A stretch of DNA of 64,000 nucleotides from positions 2,394,780-2,458,779 of the forward strand of contig CM021322.1 of assembly GCA_010645155.1 (NCBI GenBank), given 5' to 3'. The first letter of the stretch is position 1. Each line of letters begins with the position of its first letter. A program made the translations under genes and the position numbers. This DNA is from Tigriopus japonicus (Eukaryota > Arthropoda > Copepoda > Harpacticoida > Harpacticidae). Of the stretch, positions 35,698 through 48,470 are shown piece by piece. The notes beneath the pieces were generated by a model, which saw only the letters and a program-made list of their open reading frames with translations, had not been told where the DNA came from and ran no database searches.

Positions 35698-38600
35698 CTG
35701 TAACAAAACAAAAACACATCGAGCGAACACTGACTGAATCCTATTTTTTCTAGCATTACAAACTAGATTCTTTAGGTTATTCTACTTCATTAGCTTCCCA
35801 CTAGCGTCCCCTGGCGTAATTTTTTGCACTTGAATTCATTCTACCGTCAATGCTTATCTTCCCTATCTTTGATTGAACGGGTAGTTTCCGATATTTCCTT
35901 CAGTGATTGACAATCTAACCCCTAGCCCTTCTTGAGTTACCTTATAATGGAGAGTTAACGAGCTCGAGAAAAAAAGCCAGTTTAATTGAAAGAATAGTAG
36001 CTCATTTGGCCGTACCTAAAATCCAGCGTGGCTTATTTCCTGTGCCCAAAAGTAGCCGTGCTCCCTCTCTAGGCACTTGGCTATCATTTACCCAAGGTTT
36101 AGACATACTGGCCCAGTATTTAAATGCATTGGACATGGCGTGTTCGAAGAACGCTTTCCCCGTCAACCCTTTACTACTCTTGTGTGTAGTGCTGCTGGCA
36201 GACCACCGCACTAATCCAACTTCTTAAGTAGGTGAGTCTGTCGCCCAAGTTGGGACTTGATCTCATCACCATTGTCTAGGCAATTTATCTTTTTCGCTCA
36301 ATGTAATGGCGTCAACTTTTCAATGTCAATTAAAATCTTGCCATTCCCAAATTGCCGACCGACCATGAGGCTATTGGAGGCAATGGCTTCATGATTCGTC
36401 CATCCTTCGTTCGTGCTTCCCACACCCCAAGCATAATTTTGGCCATTCAAACCAGCTTTTCTTTCTTTCTTTCCCAAGATTCGTGTACATCCTTGGAAGA
36501 AGGAGCGAGACCAGTCTCCAAGTTTTGTTTCATCAATCCATCTTATTAACATGCCAACATCTCATCCAATCCTAGCCAAGGTAACCGAGCAAGCAAGCAT
36601 ACAAGCAAGCATAGCAAGAGGTTTCAGAGTGGGAAAACCTTCGTCATTGACTGTAGACCATGCTTGGAAGAAGGCACACCATGAAGAAGCCAGTTCATCC
36701 ATCCATCTATCCATCCTTCCCTTGACTAGGCTATCATGCACACCAATCATCCATTAAGAGAATTTATCAGCACATGATCACCAACTTTCCCTAATGATAC
36801 CGGACCCGATAAGCACGGAAGGTTATTTCACTTTGGTTGGCAAACAAAAAACAACTCAGTTTGCCAATAATGACAATGGACTATTGGAACGACGACGAGG
36901 ATCATCATCATTATCATCATCATAAGCTGCTTCTTCGGGATGAAAGCAAAGTATCAAAGCGTAGTTCCTGCCAACCAATGACAATATTAGAAGCTCCGCA
37001 TGGATAGGTGGATGTAGATGATGATTATGAAATCCACTTTGGCCTTGTTGCGCATTCCACATCCAAAGATCTCTTCAATGGGATTGTCAATTGCAACGAC
37101 GATAGGCAAAAACAACAAACGAGGGAGAGAGGTTATCTCAACGACTTGAATGGAACATTTTACCCAGTTCAGGTCTTCGGGGTGAGTATCATTATCTCCT
37201 TGTATGATATGAGAGCGAAAAATCATTAGTGAGCAGAAGATCCCTAAATGGTGTGTGCCTCCTACCTTGGCGGTCGGACCAAAAATCGACCCTGACGAAG
37301 ACGACCAATCTTTTTCTTCCATGATGCATGTGCGTGCCAAGACCTTCTTCTTCTTCTTATTCTTATTCTCCTTGCTTCTTCGTCCACATTGATGAGTGAC
37401 GTGACAGAACTTGTTGAGCCAACCTGAATTGACAAATCTTGGGCATTTTTTGCACCACCACGATGGAGAGCTGATCAAGACCTTAAAGCCACTACGCCTT
37501 TTGATTGTTTATCGGGCTGAGATTCGTCTCAAGCTCAGCTAGCTGGATCATAATGTGTTATTGCCTTAATTCGAACTGGAATCGGAAGGGGGCGCTCGAA
37601 GCGGCGCAATATCGGGCCCCAAGATCTTCGTCTTCGTCAAGACTGGAATGAGGCTTTGGTAATTGGCGGGAATTGATCACTCCAGATAAAGAGGAATTTA
37701 CCGTCCTCTCTGCAATTTGCCATAGCCCAATATTGTACCGCAACAAAACCATCATTGCTCATTCTCATAATGAGAAAATTTTCTCCTGATTTTCCACGTG
37801 ATAAGTGTGGAATCTTGAAAGACAAATTGCCCCCTTGGCCAATTATCGACGTTCACGATTCAATCGAAAAAAGCGACCTCAAGCGGCATTTATGGCATGA
37901 CCTGTGGTGTAAAAAAGAGAAATTCCGAAAATACGCTCTTCACTCTGCTAAGTTTGAATGCCTCTGGTACATCCTCTGTGATTTGTAATTGGCAGCAGTT
38001 AACAGCAAATTGTTACTTATTGTTTCAAAAAACAGTCTTAAATTTTAAGGACATCAAGATTTTTGCCTCGTTTTGAAGTTATTACACGTTTAAAACGTCA
38101 ACTTCAGTTTCAAAATTAGTCACCCTCTACATATGAGGAAGGAGAAAAAAGGGAAAAGGAGAAGGCAAGTGGGGCCGTCAACCAAATCAGAGCGACCAAT
38201 TTCAGACCTTAAAAAAGGAGTTGGGGAAGGTTTCAGACTAGTGGACTTTTAAACACCGTTGTGACAAACCAATGCAATTTTGGTGCATTACAAGTACACA
38301 GCATTTGAAGTTAGAATAAATGGCTCTAGAATGAAACGAAAAGGAAACACCAAATACTGATAAAACTTGCATAAAAAGGGAAAGAAGTTACTACATAGAC
38401 CGGGTCTCTTTCTTGTGTGTACACACCACGTTTTGAATCGTGAACGTCATCCTAACACCATATTGCCAATCATGTGGGAAATATTTCTCAACGAGGGATA
38501 TTTTTTTCTTCTTGGGGTTTCCTCTCTTTTCAGGATTCTTTTTTTGTGTCAGCATCTTTGGATATAAAAGGGGGAATATAAAAAAGAAATAGAAGAATAA

Positions 38601-39043
38601 GACCGAGATGAACCTTATCAGGTTTGGCAGAACCGTGCATAGAACCATCTCGGACAGATTCAGGCCACTCACAGAATCATGAATCAGAGAGAATCTTTGA
38701 AAACACATAAGCTCTTTGAAACTGAAAGGTTTCTGTCGTCATCATGCTCATTTCCAAAAGACAATATATTCTAACTTGGTTTTATGTCCGAAAGTGGTAA
38801 AAATAAGGGTATGGCCTAAGTTTTCGAAGTCTATGGTTTGTCTATTAGAAGGACATCATAATTCGTGGATGATGTGTCATCCTAGACAGCATTCCAAACC
38901 ATATGTATTCCCTTTCCCTTTACTTAATGAAACCACACAAACCCAAAAGAAATGGTCAGTACCATTGAAAAAGTGGTCCATACATTGAGAAGTCCAGGAT
39001 TTGGTCCATGACCATCCATCCTTTGTGGATGCTCTTCTTCTAG

Positions 39044-39279
39044 AACGAGGAAGAAGAAGAAGAGGAAGAGGCGGATGCGAGAAAGATGACTGCTAAGCTC
39101 TTCAAGTAGACGAGGAAGACCGAGAACACGATAAATCTGATTCAGAGTTGATGAATGATGACGAAGCTCTGGTTATCGCACTTTATCGCGCATTCTCCAA
39201 GAAAGGCTTGCAACTCTTGTCCAACTCGAATACTTTTTGTAGAACTTGTGCCACATGCGAAGCGAGAAAGCTTTTCTAA
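39044..39279 (+). pseudogene. Coding-like fragment broken by a frame change
   Basis: From 39044, just after an acceptor-like CTTCTTCTAG, one frame reads an acidic run (NEEEEEEEEADARKM) and on to LFK, and stops at 39107-39109. A second, overlapping frame (39103-39279, 58 codons) continues with DEEDREHDKSDSELMNDD and ends with FCRTC-AT-CEARKLF and TAA. The two halves fit together in composition but not in frame. This could be a decayed gene fragment, two exons, or chance in a GAA-rich patch. I recognise no family. Confidence 0.3.
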
Positions 39280-39705
39280 AACCATGGAGAAAGTGTGAAA
39301 GAAGACAAGTTCAAAAGTGGACCTTTAAGATTCATCGCATCATGTCACGTCACAATGCAAGAGTAGATGATCTCTGTTGGCGAGCACAGGTCAACTGGTA
39401 TTAGCTAAATTCCTTTGGGAGATAAAATAAAGCGATTGTGAGACTCTCCTCCAAGTCCAATGAGTCGTGCGTGTGTGAGTCTTGCGGCCATCAATGTCTA
39501 AAGAATGTTATCAAACACATTCTTACAAGATCATTAAAGCACAGAGAGGGAGAAAAATAGTTTCAAATTCCTTTTCTAATTCTGACCTGGTCGTGTGTTA
39601 GCTTGACGAAATACTATAACGGACAGGCCTAAAGGGTTGGTCAGTATCATTCTAAACTAAACACTTGACATGGAGTCTCAGGGATTAAAGGGCGCCACAA
39701 TCTTA

Positions 39706-39719
39706 GCACCATCTAGTGG
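39706..39719 (-). promoter_or_regulatory. CTCF-like motif (minus orientation)
   Basis: The minus strand reads CCACTAGATGGTGC, matching 13 of 14 positions of the vertebrate core CCASYAGRKGGCRS. It points away from the perfect match at 40282. Binding is not shown. Confidence 0.35.
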
Positions 39720-40281
39720 TGAAACCTGAGATCGTGATCAGTTGTTCTTGATAGGCGTGATCGCCCGTCCACTTCACTTTATCAGGCTCATGAAACAACT
39801 TTCGTGATGGTAACGAGTTGGACAAGAATGTTAAACAAGCTTCTAATATGTTTTTGAGTGCTTCGAAATATGCGCTTGGAATGTGATCCAAAACTCAAGA
39901 GGGTTTTATCAGGCCACTTTGATCAGAATAAATGGACAACAAAACATGATGAGCTTTTTAGGGGTCTAGTAAAATTTGGCTTCGTCGTATTCTTTCATTT
40001 TGAGGGCGGGCACCTCTTAGATCGCTCACTCTTTCAAGCGATCTATCTATCCAGTTTTCCCCCAAATTTACGGATATTATGAATGACACTGTCTGTCAGG
40101 TTGTCATCTCACATATTTTCAGGTTTGGATTGGACTTAAGCAGGTTTCTATCATGTAGAGAGTGAAAAATGTTGCGTTGTCACCGATCGCTTGTCAAGGT
40201 TTCAATGTCTCCTCTTGGTTTCCACAAAACCTAGATCTTTTTCCGACTATCTCCATCAATTATTGTTGAACGCCGGTTTAT

Positions 40282-40295
40282 CCACCAGAGGGCAC
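40282..40295 (+). promoter_or_regulatory. CTCF-like motif (plus orientation, perfect core)
   Basis: CCACCAGAGGGCAC matches all 14 positions of CCASYAGRKGGCRS. With equal base frequencies, about 0.03 exact matches are expected in both strands of a 64-kb window. It sits between the two GATA genes. Confidence 0.45.
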
Positions 40296-43200
40296 AAAAA
40301 GCGGGTTATTCTACAAAAGCACCCCCAATTTGAATTCCCACAATTGAGGGAAGTTTCAATTTGAAATCGTGGATTGGAATCCCCCATTTTGCTTGTTAGT
40401 TATTACCCGTCAGAACGAAACGATGCCACGTGTTCGACACCATTAAAACAAATCAAGGAACGAGGTTCACGAATACGTATACGACGAATCTGCTTCAATT
40501 CCATTTCATCGGTGCTAGAAGTTTGACAAAAAGGAACGTTGACAACGCTCGTTCCCGTTTGAAGTTAGCTAACGAGTGAAAATGCGCTCCGGTTTTTTAC
40601 AACCCGGAGACAGCCCGAACTGCGCTTTTCACACCAGGGAAGAAACTTATCGAGTTTTTCAATCAATCTTCCATTGTGAGAACTGAAATCATATCAATTT
40701 TCTCGCCATGATCGTATGGATTGGTACTTACTCATTCGCTCCTGTGTACGTAGAATGTGCTAATATTAAATGTATAGGCTTTCTTGGCACCCTCAAGATG
40801 TCATAACTGGCCATGGTTCTTCTTCTTTTTATTCTTCCTCCCAAAATGAATGTCAGCGGGTGGGGAAATAGAATCCAAGGCGGACCACGAAATCCGAGAA
40901 AATGGCCACATCTGCTGCTCGATCAGTGCCCATCTTTACTGGTTGGCTTGTTGGAACAACTGGTTCTGATTTTTTCCATGTCCATTTTTCGCTCATTTGA
41001 TCCACCACCTAAAGATCTTCATCTGGATCGTGACATTGCCCAAGGTTGTGGTTGCTTCCATATTGAACATTGGACGATTGGATGGTACAACCCATTGGGC
41101 TAATTGTCTTTGACAAGTTGAGATGAGGCCATGAATAGCCCAAAGCAATCCATATCGCATGTAAGCATCAGCAACAACCGATGCCATGATGAGATAAAAT
41201 GGCAAAGTTGCGGTTGTGCTACCATTTTACCACCTGCAACCCCCCACAACCAACCAACCAACTACTCCTCACACTTGGAATGATTTCTGCTGTGATGCCA
41301 ATGTGGTGTGTACGTGTGAGGAGGATTGCCACTTGAATGGTATTATTATTAATCCTTATCGAGCTTTCTTTCAAGATGATCTTTTAAAGTGGAGAAGGGA
41401 AACGGGGGAAAAGGTCGGTCGTGAAAACCATTGGCGTCACCCAATGGGCATAACCGGAGAACCATGGAGTTGACGACGACGAGGACGACGACGATGATGA
41501 TGCTATCTTTGATGGGTTTTGTCTCTTTGTTCGGAGGGATGTTGAGCTATTGTCTCGCTTTTGTCACCCACCCTGTCCTTAATTTGTTACACGCCATTAC
41601 TCCACGAACATCGACACTGTCATCAATAGGTCTGAAAACCACAAGAAGAGCTCCAATATCCGGAAAAATGCCCTTTTCCGAACTTTCTTTTGGTTAAATC
41701 AGGATATAATGTAACTCGAGCGTCTAATTTATGAGCAAAATTTCACCCGCTAGAATCAGCTTTAAAATACTATCGAATTATGTATATCTTGAATAGACTT
41801 TGAAATGCTAAATATATACAATGCTTCTCTGTAATTTGTTTTTTTTTTAACCGACAGATTATTCTCGCCAGAGAAAGAATGTGGAGATAGCGGAAATGAG
41901 AAATTAAACGGGTAAATCGTGGCACGTGTCGCCTAGGATCATAAATCCCATCCGGAGTTAAACTCTATGGGCGTGTCTAATTCTTCTTGTCAAAGCAAAC
42001 TCACAACAAAGGGGCGTGTCCCCGGCTAGAATAGGGGCTTTATGAGACAACGTGACTAAACCCGTGAAATTTTCTCACGAACACGGACTAATTACAAAAT
42101 TTAATCCCGGCAAGAATGAATGGACGGATGAATCGTAGCATCTCACTTTTTTTGTGGGACTGGGAACGAGACCGTCCCAAGAATCATGACGAGAACGTCG
42201 ACGACCATGATGATCTGATGGGAACTGGCGATCTTGATGAATCATTCCTTCTGGCTGTATTAGACTCACGTCTATTTAGAACCAAAAGAAAAATCTCCAG
42301 AATCCTCGTGTGATGGACGACGATCACTCTTGCGCCTGTTTGACGCAAGGAACAAAGGTAACGAGGATATTGGAACGAGCGGTGTGATCATGCATAAACC
42401 AGACAACAATGATGATGAAGCGACAAAATATTGTTTGTGATATGGTAATCATATTCACTAGCGGCCTCATCATCATCATCACCGTTGCTATCCATTCGCC
42501 TTGTCCACATGGTTGTGGTGAGAATATTGGTTCCCCTTGGAACACCATCCAACTGATCGAGATTGCTCATACGAGAAAAGGTATTTATTCATTTGGGCGC
42601 TTCAAAGTCATTTTGGAATGCATTTGTATCTGCCTGAATGGGATTGAATCCACTCAAATTTGCACTTTTGGGCAAATACGCGAGTTGATGACAAATTCTG
42701 ATAAAAGAATGCAACATTGGACCCACGCAAAGCCTTTTCATTTACTCAGTCAGGATTTAAAAAATGCCGCTTGGACTTTGTCCTTTCATTTGCGAAGCAT
42801 CGATCTCATCTCGATTGTCTAAATGGACATGATGGCCTTTCAAAATAAGTGGACAAGCATTCTCTTGGTTACTTGATTCAAACGTGTATCTATTATCTAT
42901 ATTCTTCTATACCTTCCGTGTTTTGCTGAGAACATTTCATCAAAATAAGTCATAATCATTTACTAATTAAAAGAAGAAAAAGTTTTATTTCAAAGCGACA
43001 ATCACGATCATTTTATAGTGGATGTCAAAAAATATTTTTTTTGTCATCTTCTTTATCTTCGAAACGAAATCAAAGCAAAAATGAACCTTCACAACATGCA
43101 TGAATGACCGCTGAATCGGTAACTTAAAAACTAGCCAATTTTCTATCCTACGTTTAAACACCAATATAAATAATACTTATTCTTTGGGTCAATTTCTTCG

Positions 43201-45038
43201 AGGCAACGTGGAAGATGTCATGTTAGCGAGATTTTCCGTAAATGAGATATAGATGCTCCGAAATAATCAGTTACTAATAATTCTCTCGTCCTCGGGGATG
43301 AACGCATATCGAGCCATTTTAGTTGTTAAAAGGTTAAAGGCATTTAAGTTGTTATCATCATTTTGTCCATACGGTATTTGTTTCTTTCCCAATTTAAGCA
43401 TTTGTTTTAGTTTCGCAACATGAAATTACAATTTTTTTTGTCATTGGGTTTAAGACAAACGTGGTCTAGTTCAAAATGCTAAAACAGTTTTAAAGATGCA
43501 ACAATAATTAAGGGAAAAACGTCAACAACACATGATTCAAGAAGTAACATGTTGAGGAACATAAGTGAAAAATATTGCTCACCAACTGCTACTTCATTAT
43601 TGAATAATTAGTGTGGCTCAGTTAGATGAAGAAGGCCAAAACATCCATGTACTAATATTGTGCATTGTGCATGGTACTCAAAAAGTATGAAGAATACGTT
43701 CTTGTGAAGGCGTGTGAAGTTATACACACAAGTGCACAACATACCCACTGTTTCAACTAAATCCTCTCCAACATTTACATGAATCCTGACAACTAAATTT
43801 CAATGGGAAAGAAAGAGCTTTAACCAGTCAACCAAGAGTCCTGACATCATCTCAGTGGTCGTGACTCGAGAGAGGTGAGATTGCTCGTCATTCATAGTTT
43901 AAAGTGGCTGTTATTGCATCTATCCGTTTAAAACCTTTCCCGTCATAGCTCAAAAACTTACTCTTAGATAACTCACTTCTGGAGGAAAAGAACCGCATCA
44001 TCCTGTAGAACCACTGCAATCTCCAGGACCACTAGTTATTCTCAGATGAGAGATGTCTGCTGCAATGTTGTTCTACTCGCCTCCTCAACTCGAATGTAGT
44101 ACTCGAAGCTACTCGTCTTGGCCAAATCATGCATCAGATAAAACCTCAAGATGAATGACTCTTGTTTCTTACAAAGGTAAAAATGCTACTTTCGCATTTC
44201 TAGCCGAGGCATCAACTCGAACTTGTTTCACACTGGGAAAAAAGTGACTAGGTTATCATATCGGATATAAGACTGGCTCAAAACAACTCCTGGATATCCA
44301 CTTTTTTCTGAGTGGAACTCTTTTGGCAAGGGATCTTTTGTTTCTTATGGAGATTTCTAAAGTGTTACAGGTCGTAAGTGTCTTAAGCCCAAAATAAATG
44401 AGCGGGGCTTGTAATAAAGGCATGAGTGATGTCATTTCTCCGTCTCTCTAAATTCATTGGCCAAAGAAATCTTTCCTACGCAATAACAGTACAGTATTTA
44501 CTACTCAGAGCACGTGGAGATTGTTTGTTTCGTCAGCTTTCTGTGAATGTTTCTTGTAATCGAATCCCAGATCAAAGGTGACTTCCGACAATTCGGACTC
44601 GGTCTCGGTCTCTTTTTTTCGAAGGAGAAGCAGCCAGTTGCCCAATTCTCGCCCACGGAGATCTCAAAGTCCGTAATTCTGTGGAAAAGAAAAGGATTCG
44701 GGCAAAGAAGCCGCCAGCTTCTTGAAATCCCCCGCCTCTTCCTCAGAATTCTCGTTCGTTCTCCATCTCAAGTTCAGATCATGCGTATTTGGGATATGTA
44801 TGTAGCTTTGTGAGACATGGGTGGTGTACCATTCGTGTGTTCTTTCTCCTTTGAGTTATGTTCTTCGAGGGATTTTATGCTTTATGGGCATTTTCCTTGG
44901 GTTTTTGAGGATGTGCGCGTGATATAGATCGCACATACTTACAATGTAATGTATGTGGAGATACAATCTGGGTTGAGTAAGACTGTGAGGAGCCTCGAAA
45001 ATGGCAGCAGATCCTTTCCCCCAATGCATTTGGGATCA

Positions 45039-45293
45039 TCATTTATTGACCAGATTTTGCCCGGGACTTGGTTGGCGTGTGTAGCCCCCAAGTGCTTTGT
45101 CTCTGTTCCAGAGTTCGTTCAAGATCTTGATTTTGTCATCCATGTTGTACAACACGTCAGTCGCTAAAACAATCTTGATGCTCTTTTCCCTTCCACCTTG
45201 TGCCCTAAGTACATCATCATCAGCATCGAAGAGCGCAATCTTCGTCTCATCTGTCCGTGGATTTCGGGGACGAAGGAAACAACTTGATGACAT
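45039..45293 (-). CDS. Unrecognised coding-like frame, minus strand
   Basis: An 84-codon frame starts at ATG 45293-45291 and ends at TGA TGA. Its composition looks protein-like, rich in D, E and K. The segment KIVLATDVLYN followed by DDKIKILNELW faintly recalls the anticodon-binding domain of histidyl-tRNA synthetase, where a similar V-L-V-A-S...K-L-...-ELW pattern occurs. The resemblance is by eye over about 30 residues and is weak. A CAG acceptor at ACGGACAG could open a terminal exon. It may be a fragment, an exon or chance. Confidence 0.2.
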   Translation of the reverse strand: MSSSCFLRPRNPRTDETKIALFDADDDVLRAQGGREKSIKIVLATDVLYNMDDKIKILNELWNRDKALGGYTRQPSPGQNLVNK

Positions 45294-45332
45294 TTCAGAG
45301 ACCACAAAAAATCACCTAGACTGAACGTCGCC

Positions 45333-45369
45333 TTTTTTTTTTCTTTCTTTCTTTCTTTCTTTCTTTCTG
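45333..45369. repeat. (TTTC)n microsatellite
   Basis: A poly-T run passes into about seven TTTC units. Confidence 0.9.
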
Positions 45370-48300
45370 CCTACCTCCTTACGCGACAAGTCCAGGAATG
45401 AAGCTCAAAAGCCCGTAATGGCCAAAACACACACACTAACAGTTCACCATTGTCACAGATCTGAGGCATGGGTAGATGGTATGAGTTTGGTCGTTTGGAG
45501 GTTGCCTTTGTTTTGTGGTACAAAAATGGTAGTTCTTGTCATTTTTATGAAAGTTCGACATATGATTTTTTATAGACTTCTATGATATACAATTTGAGTG
45601 AAGGATATTAGTGTTAAATCTTACGAAGACATAGCAAACCGTAATTGGAGGTTTGAAGGACCAAAAACATAGGATCAAGATAAATAAGTTGAAATTTTTG
45701 AACTGCATTGAGCCAAATTTGAATTTCGAGTTGACTAGAGATCAAAAATGAGATGTATTTGAAAAATCTCACAAGGCAAGTAAATCCTCCGATTTCGGGT
45801 GTTCTCTCCAATCTCTTAATAGGCAAATCTGTGACGTCTTCGGTGTTCTTTTGAGAAATTCACAAAAAATGCGAAAACCTATCCACGTGTGAGCCACAAG
45901 TTCTGAGGGGAAACATGTTTTAAGATGAGCCAGCGGGAGTCTTATTGTTTTAGAGCGATAATATCCGCTAGCTTGTGAGAAAATGCACAAACGTTAGACC
46001 AAATGCTCTACATTATCATACTGGGACGAAGAATCTCCATTCAGGAGTGCTCCATTTCATCTCCACATCCAAGTGGCTTTTGAGTGAAGTTTCAACATGT
46101 GATTGTTCCCAATATTGATCGGTTTGATTGGATCCATCCAACTCGTAGTAGTAGTTTCTGTGATCTCGTGGCGAGCACGTAATTGGTCGTACTCGCCATG
46201 ATGTCTATCACCATCTGACAAGTTTAGCAGAGAGTGCTCTTTTACACAATCCATGGATCCTTCTTTCGGCGATAGTTTCTCTGTTTAGAAATTGCTCTCG
46301 ATGCCTGGTAGTTTACACAATTAGAACACGTTGTATTCTGATACGTACCTAAGAGAGTGTGAGATGGAACTGATTAGCAGAAAGTACTGTAGAAGGAGCG
46401 AAAGAAGCTGGTGGGCTCTTTATGAATAGTATGGCCACACCACGAGGGCGACCACTAAAACCTCACTCACTTCCACACAAAGGCATCCTCAGTCAAATCC
46501 AATCTCGACAGACATCAAGATGGAAAGGGATCCTATCAATAATTGCATCAAAATTTATGAGTGAGAGCCAGCCTTTCTTTCAGCCAACTCCATATACTGT
46601 ACTAGTACACACTCACAAGTCAACAGACTGTACCGTACAGTATGTGGACGAGCACCAGGGACATCTAAAACATGATGAGGCGTCATTATTCGCTTCTCCA
46701 TTTTTTTCAAAGCCAAACAAGAATGCTTTCAGAGTCATATCTGACTTGTGTAGTACCTGAACTTTAAGTTATCAGTGGATTCGATTGGCAGGAATAAAGA
46801 CTGCAGACCCGTTTCTTTGGGTTGCACTCAAGGAGAAGTAAGTTCAATTCCCATCCGATTTTTAGAGGTCCCAAGTGCCTACAATTTCAGAATGAATGTT
46901 CATTTGCAACTTGGAGAACATAAATGATCCGACAGAGTGGAGGAACATATAGGGCTGTTCTCGATCCCTTTTGAGGCCAATGACATCCAAAGACACCAAT
47001 AGATATTTAGGAACTTTTAATGTTGCTTTCACAGCGTCCAAAGCAACTCAATTAGTTGATTTTCTAAAATAAGTGATGGTAAGGAAAAATCCAGGACTTC
47101 TCTAACTTTCTCCGTTGATACAAGTGGCACTTTTAAAGTGGCCATTAAAAGTATTCATGTAAGTATTCATTACTTATTCATAAAGTAAAAAAAATATCAT
47201 TATTATTAATAATATCATTATGAGTGGCTTTGGAAGCCTACTATGACAGCTTTTGATTTTTTATGAAGGGTGCACTCAGTTAACTTGGCCTACACGTAAT
47301 TAATGAACCAAGTTAGAAGCTAGTCATTCTAACCGGCTCTTTGAACGGTCCATTGTTATAAAGTGGGTCGTTGTTGAGTCGATGGATGATACCCTTTCTG
47401 GCATCAAATTTGTGCCCATAGCTCTCTTTGGCTTCTTTCCCTCTCGCGAAATTCGCTCTCTCATCCATTTGACGTGGATGTGAACAATGTCTGTACTTGA
47501 AAGGATGGAGCTACTGGAAGGTATTGTTCTGGTGAGACATGAGACTCAGCTTGAAGCAAAAATATCTATCTGGATTTCTTTGGAGGCCATCCATCCCATC
47601 ATCATCTTTGGCCACGGCTGAGATTGGATGGGTTACCCGCTCGCTGATTCGCCTGTTGTATTGAGTGATTTTTGGAAACGAGAATAATGGACCAGATCAG
47701 TCAATTACGAAGTTATGATCCATTATTTGGTATCTTTTTGGTGCAGGCAGGAGTCCGTCCATCATCAAGTGGAAGTCTATCAGAGGCGCCTCAGTCTCTC
47801 CCCAAGCAAATCCTGGCTAAGACGCCAGCATCATATTTTCACCAAGATTACTTCCGCACACTTTGTTTGGCCTGGCTATCGAGAAGTTTGTGAAAAGTCC
47901 TCCCTCTCTCTTTCCTCTAACACTATTTCCAGACATGGGCAAAAGAGCTTTGACAGGTATAACCTTCACCCTTTCATTCCCCAATTTATTGTTATCTCAC
48001 GCTTGTTCATCTCAGCCTTAGCATGATTTAAAAGAACTCAAGCGGTCGGTGTCTTGGGTTTATAGGTGGATACCGACGGAAGGTTGTCTCATATGCCCAT
48101 ATATGCTGCCTTGTCAAGAGTTCGTCAATCATCCAAGCTATTGAGTATTACCCACGCTTTGCTCGCATCTCGTCAGGTCCTCCTTTCTTCTCCCATCCAT
48201 GATTCTATTACTCCTCCACGTGCACTCACAGGCTCTAGCTCTACTGTAGAAGAGTAGTGGCTTTGAACCCTTTTTTTGGCTTAGCTTATTATCCGCTGCA

Positions 48301-48429
48301 TTGAGCTTATATCGCTTGGTGGAGTGTCGATCGACTTTTTCGTTCACCTATCTCCATTAAACAGTTTCCTGCGGGAGAAAACGATCCAATAACGTCGATG
48401 ATACGTTTCTTACTTCATGTATACAGTAT

Positions 48430-48470
48430 ACAGGGTGGCCTGTTATAATTCCGACAATTGGGTGCGTTCA
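48430..48470. mobile_element. Possible end of a Tc1/mariner-like element
   Basis: ATACAGGGTGGCCTGTTAT, next to TA, resembles the CAGGGTGGCC-type terminal repeats common in arthropod Tc1/mariner relatives. I could not find the matching inverted end within several kb or any transposase frame, so it is a remnant at best. Confidence 0.2.

Noticed and set aside
36987..37478. 163-codon minus-strand frame
   Set aside because: Its Lys run comes from a TTC repeat and the rest resembles no protein; no splice signals support it.
37497..37545. TTTTGATTGTT resembling the start of miR-315
   Set aside because: The rest of the miRNA does not match and only a 6-bp stem is present.
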